From Prevotella sp. UBA1395 (lineage in GTDB: Bacteria > Bacteroidota > Bacteroidia > Bacteroidales > Bacteroidaceae), in assembly GCA_002305235.1 (NCBI GenBank), contig DBQL01000122.1:3654-18647 (forward strand): a DNA stretch of 14,994 nucleotides, read 5' to 3'. Positions 1 to 7,580 of the stretch are shown here, piece by piece. Positions within the stretch are counted from its first letter, which is position 1. Each line of letters opens with the position of its first letter. A program made the translations under genes and the position numbers. The notes beneath the pieces are model-generated. The model saw only the letters and a list, made by a program, of their open reading frames with translations, had not been told where the DNA came from and ran no database searches.

Positions 1-279
1 GCTTATCAGGTGAACATCAGCTCTACCAAGAGTATGACCGGTCACTTGCTGGGTGCCGCCGGCGCCGTCGAGGCTATGGTGTGCGTGCTGAGCGTGCAGA
101 ACGACATCGTTCCCCCCACGATCAACCACGCCGAGGACGACAAGGACCCTGACCTTGACTACAACATGAACTTCACCTTCAACACCGCACAGAAGCGTGA
201 GGTGCGTGCCGCACTGTCTAACACCTTCGGGTTTGGCGGTCACAACGCATGTGTCATCTTCAAGAAGTATGCTGAATAA
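1..279 (+). CDS. fabF: Beta-ketoacyl-ACP synthase II, 3' end only
   Basis: This is the C-terminal 92 residues of a KAS II condensing enzyme, which extends fatty acyl chains by joining malonyl-ACP to acyl-ACP in the cytoplasm. The reading frame is open from base 1, so the gene begins before the window. Two family signatures are visible: the Lys and His of the [18 protein letters not shown] segment (residues 8-25 of the fragment), where the His is one of the two active-site histidines, and the glycine-rich [10 protein letters not shown] near the end, a conserved loop next to the active site. The active-site Cys and the first His lie upstream of the window. The stop is 7 bases before the preferred rnc start. 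A fabF-rnc order is usual in Bacteroidetes, commonly with acpP before fabF. FabF rather than FabB is preferred from this context; the fragment alone does not fully exclude another KAS. Confidence 0.93.
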   Translation, partial: AYQVNISSTKSMTGHLLGAAGAVEAMVCVLSVQNDIVPPTINHAEDDKDPDLDYNMNFTFNTAQKREVRAALSNTFGFGGHNACVIFKKYAE

Positions 280-286
280 AGTAAGT

Positions 287-1351
287 ATGCTCGCTAACAT
301 TATAGACAGAATAAGGCTCCCTTTCCGCAAGGATAAGGAGCTTTATTCTTCTTTGTATCATATCATCGGCTTCTATCCCCACAATATCAGCTATTACCGG
401 TTGGCGTTGATGCACAAGAGCGCGACCTATCGCAACAAGAAGGGCAAGCCCGCCAACAACGAGCGGCTCGAGTTTCTTGGTGATGCCATCCTCGACGCTG
501 CCGTGGGAGACATCGTTTACCGGCATTTTCCGGGCAAGCGCGAGGGATTTCTCACCAACACTCGTTCCAAGCTCGTACAGAGAGACACGTTGAACAAGCT
601 CGCCCAAGAATTGGGATTGAGCGAGCTGATACGCTCCAATGGTCACACATCTTCCCACAATAGCTATATGGCGGGTAACGCCTTCGAAGCCCTTGTGGGA
701 GCCATGTATCTCGATCGGGGCTACGATGCTTGCATGACATTTCTCAAGAAGCGCATCCTGTCGCAAATGATCAACATCGACAAGGTGGCCTACAAGGAAG
801 TAAACTTCAAGAGCAAACTCATCGAGTGGAGCCAGAAAAACCGTGTGAGAATCTCTTTCCGTCTCGTCGAGGAGGGCAAGGACAACAACGGCAGCCCCAC
901 GTTCGCCTATCAGGTGATGCTCGAGAATATCGCGGGATGCACCGGTTCGGGCTTCTCCAAGAAGGAAAGTCAGCAAAATGCCTGCAAGGACACACTCGAC
1001 AAGTTGCGGCGCGAGCCCCAGTTCATCGACGAGGTGTTTGCCGCCAAGACGGCCCGCACACAGATGGAGGAACAGCCTGTGGAGGCTATTCCCGAGACCG
1101 GCGACGACAAAGACTATATTATCGTGGTCGATGTGCATGATGGCGACGATGAACCGACTGCGACCGTCGCGACGGAGACATCGCCCATTGACACCGATGA
1201 TGCCCCCGTGGCATCGGAAACGGCGGCAAGGCAGTGTGTCGATGATGGCGACGAGGATTTTGACCTGAGCCACATCAGCGCGAGGGCCAAGAGCGACGAG
1301 GAGATCATCGCGGCCGCCGAGCAGGCCGCTTTCTCCGAGAAGCAGTCGTGA
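287..1351 (+). CDS. rnc: Ribonuclease III with acidic C-terminal extension
   Basis: RNase III is a dimeric, Mg-dependent endonuclease that cuts double-stranded RNA, including rRNA precursors. From the start at 287 the protein has 354 residues. The signature NERLEFLGD is at 58-66, giving E59, E62 and D66 as metal-site residues; the second catalytic block, NAFEALVGAMYLD, is at 131-143 with E134. The position usually Asp three residues before that Glu (D114 in E. coli) is Asn131. A double-stranded RNA binding domain spans about 173-241, with GSPTFAYQV and the basic KK near 225. Residues 243-354 form an acidic, low-complexity tail absent from the roughly 226-residue E. coli enzyme. The start at 287 (MLANIIDRIR) fits the usual Bacteroidetes N-terminus; an in-frame ATG at 269, overlapping the fabF stop, is the alternative, and the ATG at 197 is unlikely. 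No promoter is seen, so it is probably co-transcribed with fabF. Confidence 0.95.
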   Translation: MLANIIDRIRLPFRKDKELYSSLYHIIGFYPHNISYYRLALMHKSATYRNKKGKPANNERLEFLGDAILDAAVGDIVYRHFPGKREGFLTNTRSKLVQRDTLNKLAQELGLSELIRSNGHTSSHNSYMAGNAFEALVGAMYLDRGYDACMTFLKKRILSQMINIDKVAYKEVNFKSKLIEWSQKNRVRISFRLVEEGKDNNGSPTFAYQVMLENIAGCTGSGFSKKESQQNACKDTLDKLRREPQFIDEVFAAKTARTQMEEQPVEAIPETGDDKDYIIVVDVHDGDDEPTATVATETSPIDTDDAPVASETAARQCVDDGDEDFDLSHISARAKSDEEIIAAAEQAAFSEKQS

Positions 1352-1384
1352 AGATCGTGTGAATTTGCCGAAACATCAAATCAG

Positions 1385-1433
1385 AAAAGCCGTGTGTCAA
1401 GGGTTCCGTGAACATTGACACACGGCTTTTTTC
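1385..1433 (+). terminator. Rho-independent terminator after rnc
   Basis: A perfect 16-bp stem is formed by 1385-1400 (AAAAGCCGTGTGTCAA) and 1415-1430 with a 14-base loop, and the 3' arm runs into six Ts. It begins 34 bases after the rnc stop, which places the end of the fabF-rnc transcript here. Because the stem begins with four As, it could also stop transcription arriving from the right. Confidence 0.93.
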
Positions 1434-1782
1434 TTTCGCACCCGGCGTATATCGGGTGAAGGGCCCACGGATTCCTGCCCGTCATCCACATGGCGTGCGT
1501 GACGCATGCAGACGGTGCGACGGGGCATTAACGCCTGTTGCTTCCGGATACGCGGAGATGACGCCTCTCGGACAGGGATGGTTTCCGCAATCGTTCGGGC
1601 AGCTGATGGTAAGGAATCAAGGATAAGTAGTCGAATAACAGGCTCGTTTCGAAAGGTTTTTTCCCCGTCATGGGGAGCATTTCGCGATGTCTCCGAGTGT
1701 TGCCTAAGCCGCTCGCGACCGCCTCGGCACAAAGAGAAACAAACCGCCGAAAACGGCCGGATTTCATAACGTCGCGCCATAG
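1434..1782. other. Intergenic region without a recognisable gene
   Basis: About 350 bases between the rnc terminator and the tandem repeat. The open frames here (for example 1528-1767 on the - strand and 1506-1769 on the + strand) are rich in Arg and Ser, overlap each other on both strands and show no known motif; one - strand frame ends inside the terminator stem. Small hairpins can be drawn, such as CCCC-GTCAT-GGGG near 1666-1678 and GCCG-AAAA-CGGC at 1746-1757, but no RNA family is recognised. It could be a decayed gene or an unclassified dispersed intergenic element; the sequence alone does not decide. Confidence 0.4.
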
Positions 1783-1860
1783 CTATCTTTTCGCGTCGCG
1801 ATTACTATCTTTTCGTGTCGCATTTACTATCTTTTCGCGTCGCGATTACTATCTTATCGC
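1783..1860. repeat. 22-bp tandem repeat, three full copies plus a partial one
   Basis: Units start at 1783, 1805, 1827 and 1849, an exact 22-base spacing. Each opens with CTATCTTTTCG (the fourth has one change in this part), followed by a CGCGTCGCG-like core and an ATTA tail. Copies 1 and 3 are identical; copy 2 differs by a few bases in the core and tail; copy 4 is recognisable for only about 12 bases. A degenerate fifth copy may precede the array at about 1765-1782, where CGTCGCG is followed by CATAG. The period is not a multiple of three and no convincing gene crosses it. It lies about 130-210 bases upstream of the candidate -7 box of the GH3-family gene. It may bind a regulator or be a replication-slippage product; this is not known. 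Confidence 0.9.
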
Positions 1861-1993
1861 AAGATGTTTCTAATATGTTGATTTTCAAGATGTTGTATTT
1901 TTGAGAAAGTTGCCCGACCCTGAGAATGGCGATGGGAGGGGCGGCAGAGGTATTAAAAATGCTAAATTGTGCCCCTTTTCCATTTTTTTAAGG

Positions 1994-2001
1994 TAATTTT
2001 G
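1994..2001 (+). promoter_or_regulatory. Candidate -7 element for the GH3-family gene
   Basis: TAATTTTG matches the Bacteroidetes primary sigma -7 consensus TAnnTTTG and would give a leader of about 20 bases before the ATG at 2027. The -33 element is weak: the nearest ATTG at 1966-1969 is 24 bases away instead of about 19-21. A second match, TATTTTTG at 1896-1903, would give a leader near 115 bases and also lacks a well-placed -33 element. Confidence 0.55.
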
Positions 2002-2026
2002 CATGCCTAACTGAGACTGTATCATC

Positions 2027-3532
2027 ATGAGTTTAACAAAGATAGCAGGTAAGTTCTTCATGCCACGCCAATGCGAACTCGAGGGTCATTACACCCATCC
2101 GGAGGCGTTGCAGCGGAATGTGTTCAACTATCTGATCAGCAAGGGGCAGCGCACCGAATATGGCCGCAACCACCTCTTGGCCGCCACCCACAACTATGAA
2201 GAGTTTGCGGCCAATGTGCCGGTGAACAGCTATGAGGAGCTGAAGGCCGACATCGATCGGATGCGCCACGGCGAACCCGACGTGCTGTGGCCCGGACAGG
2301 TGAAATGGTTTGCCAAATCATCGGGCACCACCAACGATAAATCCAAGTTCATACCCGTGTCGGCCGACGGCCTGCACAACATCCACTACAAAGGAGGAAA
2401 GGATGTTGTGGCACTCTATCTGCGCAACAATCCCGACAGTAGGCTCTTCGACGGCAAGTCGCTCATCCTTGGCGGCAGCCATTCGCCCAACTATAACCTC
2501 GACGGATCGCTCGTGGGCGACCTCAGCGCGATACTCATCGAGCACATCAACCCGATGGTAAATCTCTTCCGCGTGCCCAAAAAACAGACGGCCCTGCTCT
2601 CCGACTTTGAGCTTAAGCGTGACAGGATAGCGCGTGAATGTGCCGGAAAGAATGTAACAAACATCTCCGGAGTGCCGTCTTGGATGTTGAGCGTGCTGGT
2701 GCGCGTGATGGAGATCACGGGCAAGAAAACCCTTGAGGAAGTGTGGCCCAATATCGAGGTGTTCTTCCACGGAGGCATCGCCTTCACCCCCTACCGCAAG
2801 CAATACGAGCAGCTCATCACCTCGCAGCGCATGCGATACATGGAGACCTATAACGCATCGGAGGGCTTTTTCGGCATTCAAGACGACCCCAACGACTCCT
2901 CGATGCTCCTCATGCTCGACTACGGCGTGTACTATGAGTTTATGCCTCTCGAGGATGTGGGCCGCGAAAACCCCTGCGTGGTGCCCTTGGAAGGCGTGGA
3001 ACTCGACCGCAACTACGCCATGCTCATCACCACCTCGTGCGGACTGTGGCGATACATGATCGGCGACACGGTGAGGTTTACGAGCAGGCAGCCGTATAAA
3101 TTTGTCATCACCGGCCGCACGAAATATTACATCAATGCCTTTGGCGAGGAGTTGATCATGGACAATGCCGAGAAGGGACTGGCCTTCGCCTGCGAGCAGA
3201 CCGGGGCACAGGTGAGCGAGTACACCGTGGCACCGGTATATATGGACTCCAATGCCAAGTGCTGTCACCAATGGCTCATCGAGTTTAACCGTGAGCCGGA
3301 AGACATGGACCGCTTTGCCCGGCTGCTGGACAATAAGTTGCAGGAGATCAACTCCGACTACGAGGCAAAGCGTTTCCATAATGTCACGCTGCAGCATCTC
3401 GAGATTGTCAAGGCCCGCCCCAACCTTTTCAATGACTGGCTCAAGGCCAAGCAGAAGCTCGGTGGACAGCACAAGGTGCCCCGACTGAGCAACTCACGAC
3501 GAAACATGGACGAGCTGTTGGAGATGAACTGA
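2027..3532 (+). CDS. GH3 family acyl-adenylating protein
   Basis: A 501-residue member of the GH3 (auxin-responsive promoter) family, whose plant members adenylate a carboxylic acid and join it to an amino acid. Bacterial members are common in Bacteroidetes but their substrates are mostly unknown. Visible motifs follow the ANL-type order: phosphate-binding SSGTTNDKSK at 98-107, YNASEG at 275-280 (nucleotide-binding A5-like motif), MIGDTVRF at 344-351 with the ribose-contacting Asp, and ITGRTKYYIN at 361-370 at the hinge to the C-terminal lobe. The C-terminal KLGGQHKVPRL (477-487) is typical of bacterial GH3 proteins. There is no signal peptide, so it is cytoplasmic. The start at 2027 is the first Met after the -7 box and gives a normal family N-terminus. 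It stands alone between a repeat-rich intergenic region and a 122-base gap, so neighbours give no clue to its substrate. Confidence 0.93.
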   Translation: MSLTKIAGKFFMPRQCELEGHYTHPEALQRNVFNYLISKGQRTEYGRNHLLAATHNYEEFAANVPVNSYEELKADIDRMRHGEPDVLWPGQVKWFAKSSGTTNDKSKFIPVSADGLHNIHYKGGKDVVALYLRNNPDSRLFDGKSLILGGSHSPNYNLDGSLVGDLSAILIEHINPMVNLFRVPKKQTALLSDFELKRDRIARECAGKNVTNISGVPSWMLSVLVRVMEITGKKTLEEVWPNIEVFFHGGIAFTPYRKQYEQLITSQRMRYMETYNASEGFFGIQDDPNDSSMLLMLDYGVYYEFMPLEDVGRENPCVVPLEGVELDRNYAMLITTSCGLWRYMIGDTVRFTSRQPYKFVITGRTKYYINAFGEELIMDNAEKGLAFACEQTGAQVSEYTVAPVYMDSNAKCCHQWLIEFNREPEDMDRFARLLDNKLQEINSDYEAKRFHNVTLQHLEIVKARPNLFNDWLKAKQKLGGQHKVPRLSNSRRNMDELLEMN

Positions 3533-3654
3533 TCGCGGCAGGAGGCGCGACCTCTCTCCCACTCCATTCTCCACAACGGCGAAAGACGGCGCTCATGCCC
3601 GGTCGGACGACTGCCATAGGCTCTCGCCATACTTACCATCAGAACCAATCGACA

Positions 3655-5637
3655 ATGAAAATACCGTTTGTCAACAGAATAACCGGAAATCCGTTTCCAA
3701 GCGGAGCATGGGTAGGAGCGATGCTATTGATGCTCCTTGTCGTCTCTTGCGCCCGTATGGGCAACCCCGACGGCGGATGGTTTGACGAGACTCCGCCCAA
3801 GGTGGTGAGTGCCTCGCCCGAGGACAAAGGGACCAATGTGCGCACCAAGCGGATATTCATCAATTTCGATGAGTTTGTCACCATCAGCAATCCCACGCAG
3901 AATGTGGTGATCTCGCCACCCCAGATCGAGGCCCCCGAGATCAAGGGGCAGGGCAAACGCATCAGTGTTGAGCTGGTCGACTCGCTCAAACCCAACACCA
4001 CCTATACCATCGACTTCTCCAATGCCATCAGCGATAACAACGAGGGAAACCCCTTGGGCAACTACACTTACAGCTTTTCCACCGGCGATCACATCGACAC
4101 CCTTGAGGTGTCGGGATATGTGTTGCAGGCCGACAACTTAGAGCCGGTCAAGGGAATACTTGTCGGAGCGTATGACGACCTGAGCGATACGGTGTTCAAG
4201 AAACGACCCATGATGCGCGTGTCGCGCACCGACTCGAGGGGCCGTTTTGTCATCAAGGGCATCGCGCCCGGTCGCTATCGTGTCTTCGCACTGATGGATG
4301 CCGACGGCGACTATGTCTTCGGACAGAAGAGCGAGATGCTCGCTTTCAACCACGACATCATCGAACCCTCGTCGAGACCCGACGTGCGGCAGGACACGAC
4401 GTGGATAGACTCGCTACGCATCAAATCCATAGATCGGGTGCCCTACACCCATTTCCTGCCCGATGACATCTGTCTGCGGGCGTTCAACGAGATTCTCACC
4501 GACCGTTACCTCACCAAGAGCGAGCGCGGTGAGGCCAACCGTTTCACACTGTTTTACAGCTATGGCGACAGCATCCTGCCACAAATCAGGGGCCTGAACT
4601 TCAATGCCGACAGCGCGTTTATCATCAACAGCTCACTGAAGAGAGACACCATCACCTATTGGCTGCGCGATACGGCGTTGGTCAATCAGGACACGCTGCA
4701 GATGGTCGTGAGCCATCATATCACCGATTCACTCGGTGTTTTGAGGTTACAATCGGACACGTTGAAAGTCATTTCAAAGCAATCATACGCCAAACGACAG
4801 AAAGAACAGCAGAAGAAATGGGAGGCTTGGCACAAGAATGAGGAGAAAAAGCGAAAGAAAGGCGAGCCTTACGATTCTGTCATGCCCCGAGAGGCGTTGA
4901 AGCTCGGCATCACTCCCTCGGGAGAAATGGACCCCGACCAAAACGTGACCATCGCCTCGCCCGAGCCGCTGAGTACCGTAGACACGGCACACATCCATCT
5001 CTATTCCAAGCCGTCGGGCGACAGCCTGTGGTACAGGGAACCCTTTGAGATGCACCGGAAAGATGCCGCGACCTATATCCTCAAGGCTGCGTGGAGACCC
5101 GAGACAGAATACAGTTTCGAGGCCGACAGCGCATCATTTACCTCGATCTACGGACTGGTCTGCCCTCCGGTGAAAGTGGGATTGAAGGTGAGGCCTAACG
5201 ACGCGTACGGCACGCTGCTCGTATCGCTCGGCGGAATGGATGGGAAAAGGGTCATCGCGCAACTCTTGGACAAGTCGGACAACGTCGTGAAACAGGTTTA
5301 CTCCTCGTCGGGACAGCTCGAGTTTTATTATCTTCAGGCCGGCACGTATTATCTCCGCATGATCGTAGATGATAACGGCAACGGACTGTGGGACACCGGA
5401 AGTTATGACGAGGACCGCCAGCCCGAGCAGGTGTTCTATTATCCCGAGGGCATAGAATGCAAGGCCAAGTGGGACGTGAGCCGTACGTGGGCACCCGCCT
5501 CCACCCCACTCTACAAGCAGAAACCAAGCGAAATCACCAAGCAGAAAGGCGAGAAGGAGAAACAGGTACAGCACCGTAACGCCGACCGCGCCAAGAAACT
5601 TGGTATAGAATACATCTCTAAAATCAACGGACAATGA
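3655..5637 (+). CDS. Lipoprotein with N-terminal Ig-like (Big_5) domain
   Basis: A 660-residue predicted lipoprotein. The N-terminal hydrophobic segment (about 18-31) ends in VVSC, placing the lipid-modified Cys at residue 32. Residues 46-143 (PPKVVSASP to YSFSTGD) have the pattern of a Big_5/SbsA Ig-like domain. Residues 150-235 resemble a carboxypeptidase-regulatory-like beta fold (VSGYVLQ, DSRGRFVIKGIAPGRYRV). A Lys/Glu/Gln-rich, probably helical stretch lies at 378-405, and the C-terminal part repeats the theme with DDNGNGLWDTGSYD at 572-585. Such proteins are frequent in Bacteroidetes, probably at the outer membrane; a precise role is not established. The start at 3655 was chosen because it gives a proper lipoprotein signal; the in-frame ATG at 3595 would add 20 polar residues in front. 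It overlaps the next gene by four bases (ATGA), indicating coupled translation. No clear promoter is seen in the 122 bases upstream. Confidence 0.88.
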   Translation: MKIPFVNRITGNPFPSGAWVGAMLLMLLVVSCARMGNPDGGWFDETPPKVVSASPEDKGTNVRTKRIFINFDEFVTISNPTQNVVISPPQIEAPEIKGQGKRISVELVDSLKPNTTYTIDFSNAISDNNEGNPLGNYTYSFSTGDHIDTLEVSGYVLQADNLEPVKGILVGAYDDLSDTVFKKRPMMRVSRTDSRGRFVIKGIAPGRYRVFALMDADGDYVFGQKSEMLAFNHDIIEPSSRPDVRQDTTWIDSLRIKSIDRVPYTHFLPDDICLRAFNEILTDRYLTKSERGEANRFTLFYSYGDSILPQIRGLNFNADSAFIINSSLKRDTITYWLRDTALVNQDTLQMVVSHHITDSLGVLRLQSDTLKVISKQSYAKRQKEQQKKWEAWHKNEEKKRKKGEPYDSVMPREALKLGITPSGEMDPDQNVTIASPEPLSTVDTAHIHLYSKPSGDSLWYREPFEMHRKDAATYILKAAWRPETEYSFEADSASFTSIYGLVCPPVKVGLKVRPNDAYGTLLVSLGGMDGKRVIAQLLDKSDNVVKQVYSSSGQLEFYYLQAGTYYLRMIVDDNGNGLWDTGSYDEDRQPEQVFYYPEGIECKAKWDVSRTWAPASTPLYKQKPSEITKQKGEKEKQVQHRNADRAKKLGIEYISKINGQ

Positions 5638-6452
5638 TGAAACAGTTCAGAATACTCATGATGGCCATGCTCCTGTTGGCAGCGGGCCGCCAAGCGTCGG
5701 CACAGTGTTCATTCCGCAATACGGCTTTCAAAGCGGGTGAATTTCTGTCATATAATCTCTATTTCAACTGGAAATTCGTATGGGTCAAAGCCGGTACGGC
5801 GTCTTTTTCGACCGTGCAGAGCGTCTATCACGGCACTCCCGCCTATCGTGGAAGCCTGATCACGCGCAGCAGCAGCAAGGTAGACAAGATGTTCATGATG
5901 CGCGACACGCTGCTGTGTTACAACTCGCTCGACCTCGAACCCCTCTACTATCGCAAGGGCGCAAGAGAGGGATCGCGATACACGGTGGACGAGGTGTTCT
6001 ACTCATATCCCAACGGTCAGTGCCAGATCAGGCAGCACAGACAGCATAATGACGGCAGCCATTCATGGGAGAAAAAGGTGTCGAGGGATTGTATCTACGA
6101 CATGATGAGCATCTTCCTGCGTGCCCGGTCGTTCAATCCCACGGGTTGGAAGAGTGGCCACGACGTGGATTTCCCGATGGCCGACGGCAACAGTGTGAAT
6201 CCTGCCAAGCTTCGATTTGTGGGCAAGGTGAATATCAAGGCCGACAACGGACACACCTACCGCTGTTTGCAACTGGCCTATCTCGAGAACGAGAACAACG
6301 ACGGCTACAAGAAAATCGTTGACTTCTTTGTCACCGATGATGCCAACCACATTCCCGTGCGCCTCGACATGCACCTGAAATTCGGTAGTGCCAAGGCTTT
6401 CCTTGTGGGCATGAAGGGTGTGAGAGGACCCGTGGAGGCCGTGGTGAAATAA
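5634..6452 (+). CDS. Secreted DUF3108 domain protein
   Basis: A 272-residue exported protein. A signal peptide (MMKQFRILMMAMLLLAAG and following residues) probably ends after the Ala of ASAQ at about residue 23. The mature part starts with the usual DUF3108 pattern, a GE-L-Y-hydrophobic stretch (FKAGEFLSYNLYFNWKFVWV, 32-51) followed by AGTASF, then beta-strand-rich sequence with short loops to IPVRLDMHLKFGSAKAFL near the end. The family is periplasmic or outer-membrane associated and has no settled biochemical function. The start codon overlaps the stop of the lipoprotein gene (ATGATGA); an ATG at 5637 is equally possible and removes one Met. Coupling to the lipoprotein gene suggests the two act in the same envelope process, which is an inference. 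Confidence 0.88.
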   Translation: MMKQFRILMMAMLLLAAGRQASAQCSFRNTAFKAGEFLSYNLYFNWKFVWVKAGTASFSTVQSVYHGTPAYRGSLITRSSSKVDKMFMMRDTLLCYNSLDLEPLYYRKGAREGSRYTVDEVFYSYPNGQCQIRQHRQHNDGSHSWEKKVSRDCIYDMMSIFLRARSFNPTGWKSGHDVDFPMADGNSVNPAKLRFVGKVNIKADNGHTYRCLQLAYLENENNDGYKKIVDFFVTDDANHIPVRLDMHLKFGSAKAFLVGMKGVRGPVEAVVK

Positions 6453-6485
6453 TCTCCTGACAGTCGGTCAGACGACAGAATGGCT

Positions 6486-6542
6486 CACGACAAGGGGCAC
6501 GACAATCGCCATGCAGATGGTGTTGTCGTGCCCCTTGTTGTG
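6486..6542. terminator. Long hairpin between convergent operons
   Basis: Bases 6486-6505 pair with 6523-6542 over 20 bp with one G-U wobble, and the loop can pair further (6507-6512 with 6517-6522, one G-U), leaving a GCAG tip. This gives about 26 bp of stem with one unpaired base. It lies 33 bases after the DUF3108 stop and 86 bases from the DUF4252 stop on the other strand, the expected place for a bidirectional terminator. Only a short GTTTAT follows on the + strand and no T run follows on the - strand, so it is not a classical U-tract terminator; it may instead protect the 3' ends of the transcripts. Confidence 0.75.
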
Positions 6543-6628
6543 GTTTATCGGTAGGCGTATGGTCTGAGCCTGTCGCGTGAAGAGCTTTCAGGTGTGGCGC
6601 TCATGCCGTTTCCCCGGATGGTCACGGG

Positions 6629-7078
6629 TCATTCGGCGATCGACTTGATCTCCTGAAGCGTGATATTCCCAATGATATTGATGATCTCAAGCTCGCCCTT
6701 GTCGGTGGAATACAGTGAGTACTCATACTTTCCCTTGCCCAAAGGCTTCATGTAGATGATGACATTGCTCGGCCCGTCCTTATAGCGCATCACCTCTTCC
6801 CACGGACTTCGGCCGTAGACCAGCGTGGCATCCTTGGCAATTTTGCTGATCAGCGCGTGCCGTTCGCAGGTCATTACCTTGAGGTTGTCTATCTTCGAGG
6901 CGATTTTTTTGATGTTCCGGTTGCCCACATTGATATTGGGCATCATGCGGAACATGGCTTTAGACACCACCACGGTCGATACTCCGGTGGTGTTTTCGTA
7001 TTTCGAGAACAGGCTGCTTTGGGCGTTGGCGGCGCACCAGCAGAGAGCCATGACGAGCAGAGTGATAATCTTTTTCAT
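6629..7078 (-). CDS. Secreted DUF4252 domain protein
   Basis: A 149-residue protein with a clear signal peptide (MKKIITLLVMALCWCAANAQ, cleavage probably after ANA at residue 19). The mature part fits the DUF4252 family: FSKYENTTGVSTVVVSKAMFRMMP at about 24-47, a basic NRNIKKIASKIDNLKVM helix, then a beta-rich second half ending NIIGNITLQEIKSIAE. The family is of unknown function and in Bacteroidetes is typically found beside ECF sigma factors. Here its ATG overlaps the stop of the upstream putative anti-sigma gene by four bases (ATGA), so it is the last gene of that operon and probably translated by coupling. It may be an effector or sensor of an envelope stress response; the sequence shows only export and context. 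Confidence 0.87.
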   Translation of the reverse strand: MKKIITLLVMALCWCAANAQSSLFSKYENTTGVSTVVVSKAMFRMMPNINVGNRNIKKIASKIDNLKVMTCERHALISKIAKDATLVYGRSPWEEVMRYKDGPSNVIIYMKPLGKGKYEYSLYSTDKGELEIINIIGNITLQEIKSIAE

Positions 7079-7560
7079 TGTAACTTCTTCGTTTCCTTAT
7101 TGTTTATCTTGTCAATCCCCTTGTTCAGAGCCATCGAGAACTTGGTCAGCGCACGCTCGGTCTCCCCGGCAGCGTCTTTCGGATTGTCGTAGGTCTCTAC
7201 GGTTTCAGACAGCGGTGTGGCCGTGCTTTCGCGATGGTTGAGCCATGTTCCCATGGAGAGCAGCACCAATAATCCGGCGGCCATGCCCGTGATCCATCTC
7301 AGACTCATGGTGCGTGCCCTGCGGTTGGTGGTCTTCTCTACCGTGTTCCAGCACTCAATGTCGTGGGTGAGTCGTTGCTCCAGCCCCTCGGGCACACTGT
7401 TTGCGGGGTCGAAGAGCTGGGTGAAGAGCAGCCGGTCGGCCTCCAAATCCTCGGGCACATCGTTGCCTTGGAAGAAATTCTTGAGTTGTTCCTCCTCGTC
7501 TTTAGTGGTTTGAGCCTCGTAAAACCGTTCGAGTTTCAGTCTTATTTCGTCTGTGGTCAT
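7075..7560 (-). CDS. Putative anti-sigma factor, single-pass membrane protein
   Basis: A 161-residue protein with a charged cytoplasmic N-terminal part (1-85), one membrane segment at about 87-107 (LRWITGMAAGLLVLLSMGTWL) and a short external tail. This layout, together with its position 20 bases after an ECF sigma gene, is that of a membrane-bound anti-sigma factor that holds the sigma factor until a signal arrives. The cytoplasmic part contains H66-x3-C70 but not the second Cys of the zinc-binding HxxxCxxC anti-sigma motif, so it is not a standard ZAS protein. The outer tail carries ETYDNPKDA and an amphipathic helix around ALTKFSMALNKGIDKI, features I believe recur in Bacteroidetes proteins at this locus type. 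No Shine-Dalgarno site precedes the ATG. The role is inferred from topology and neighbours, not from a recognised domain. Confidence 0.75.
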   Translation of the reverse strand: MTTDEIRLKLERFYEAQTTKDEEEQLKNFFQGNDVPEDLEADRLLFTQLFDPANSVPEGLEQRLTHDIECWNTVEKTTNRRARTMSLRWITGMAAGLLVLLSMGTWLNHRESTATPLSETVETYDNPKDAAGETERALTKFSMALNKGIDKINNKETKKLQ

Positions 7561-7580
7561 GATAACATATTGATGTTCTG

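Noticed and set aside
1397..1780. A 127-codon - strand frame in the intergenic region
   Set aside because: It ends inside the rnc terminator stem, overlaps several competing frames, has an Arg-rich composition without motifs and no start signal.
1783..1860. CRISPR array
   Set aside because: The copies are directly adjacent without spacers, the unit is too short, and no cas gene is near.
2318..3472. A 384-codon open frame antisense to the GH3-family gene
   Set aside because: It has no recognisable domain and mirrors codon bias of the real gene; likewise the frame at 260-1273 opposite rnc and 12561-13601 opposite rpoN.
7075..7560. Zinc-binding (ZAS-type) anti-sigma factor
   Set aside because: H66-x3-C70 is present but the second Cys of HxxxCxxC is absent, so only a general anti-sigma call is made.
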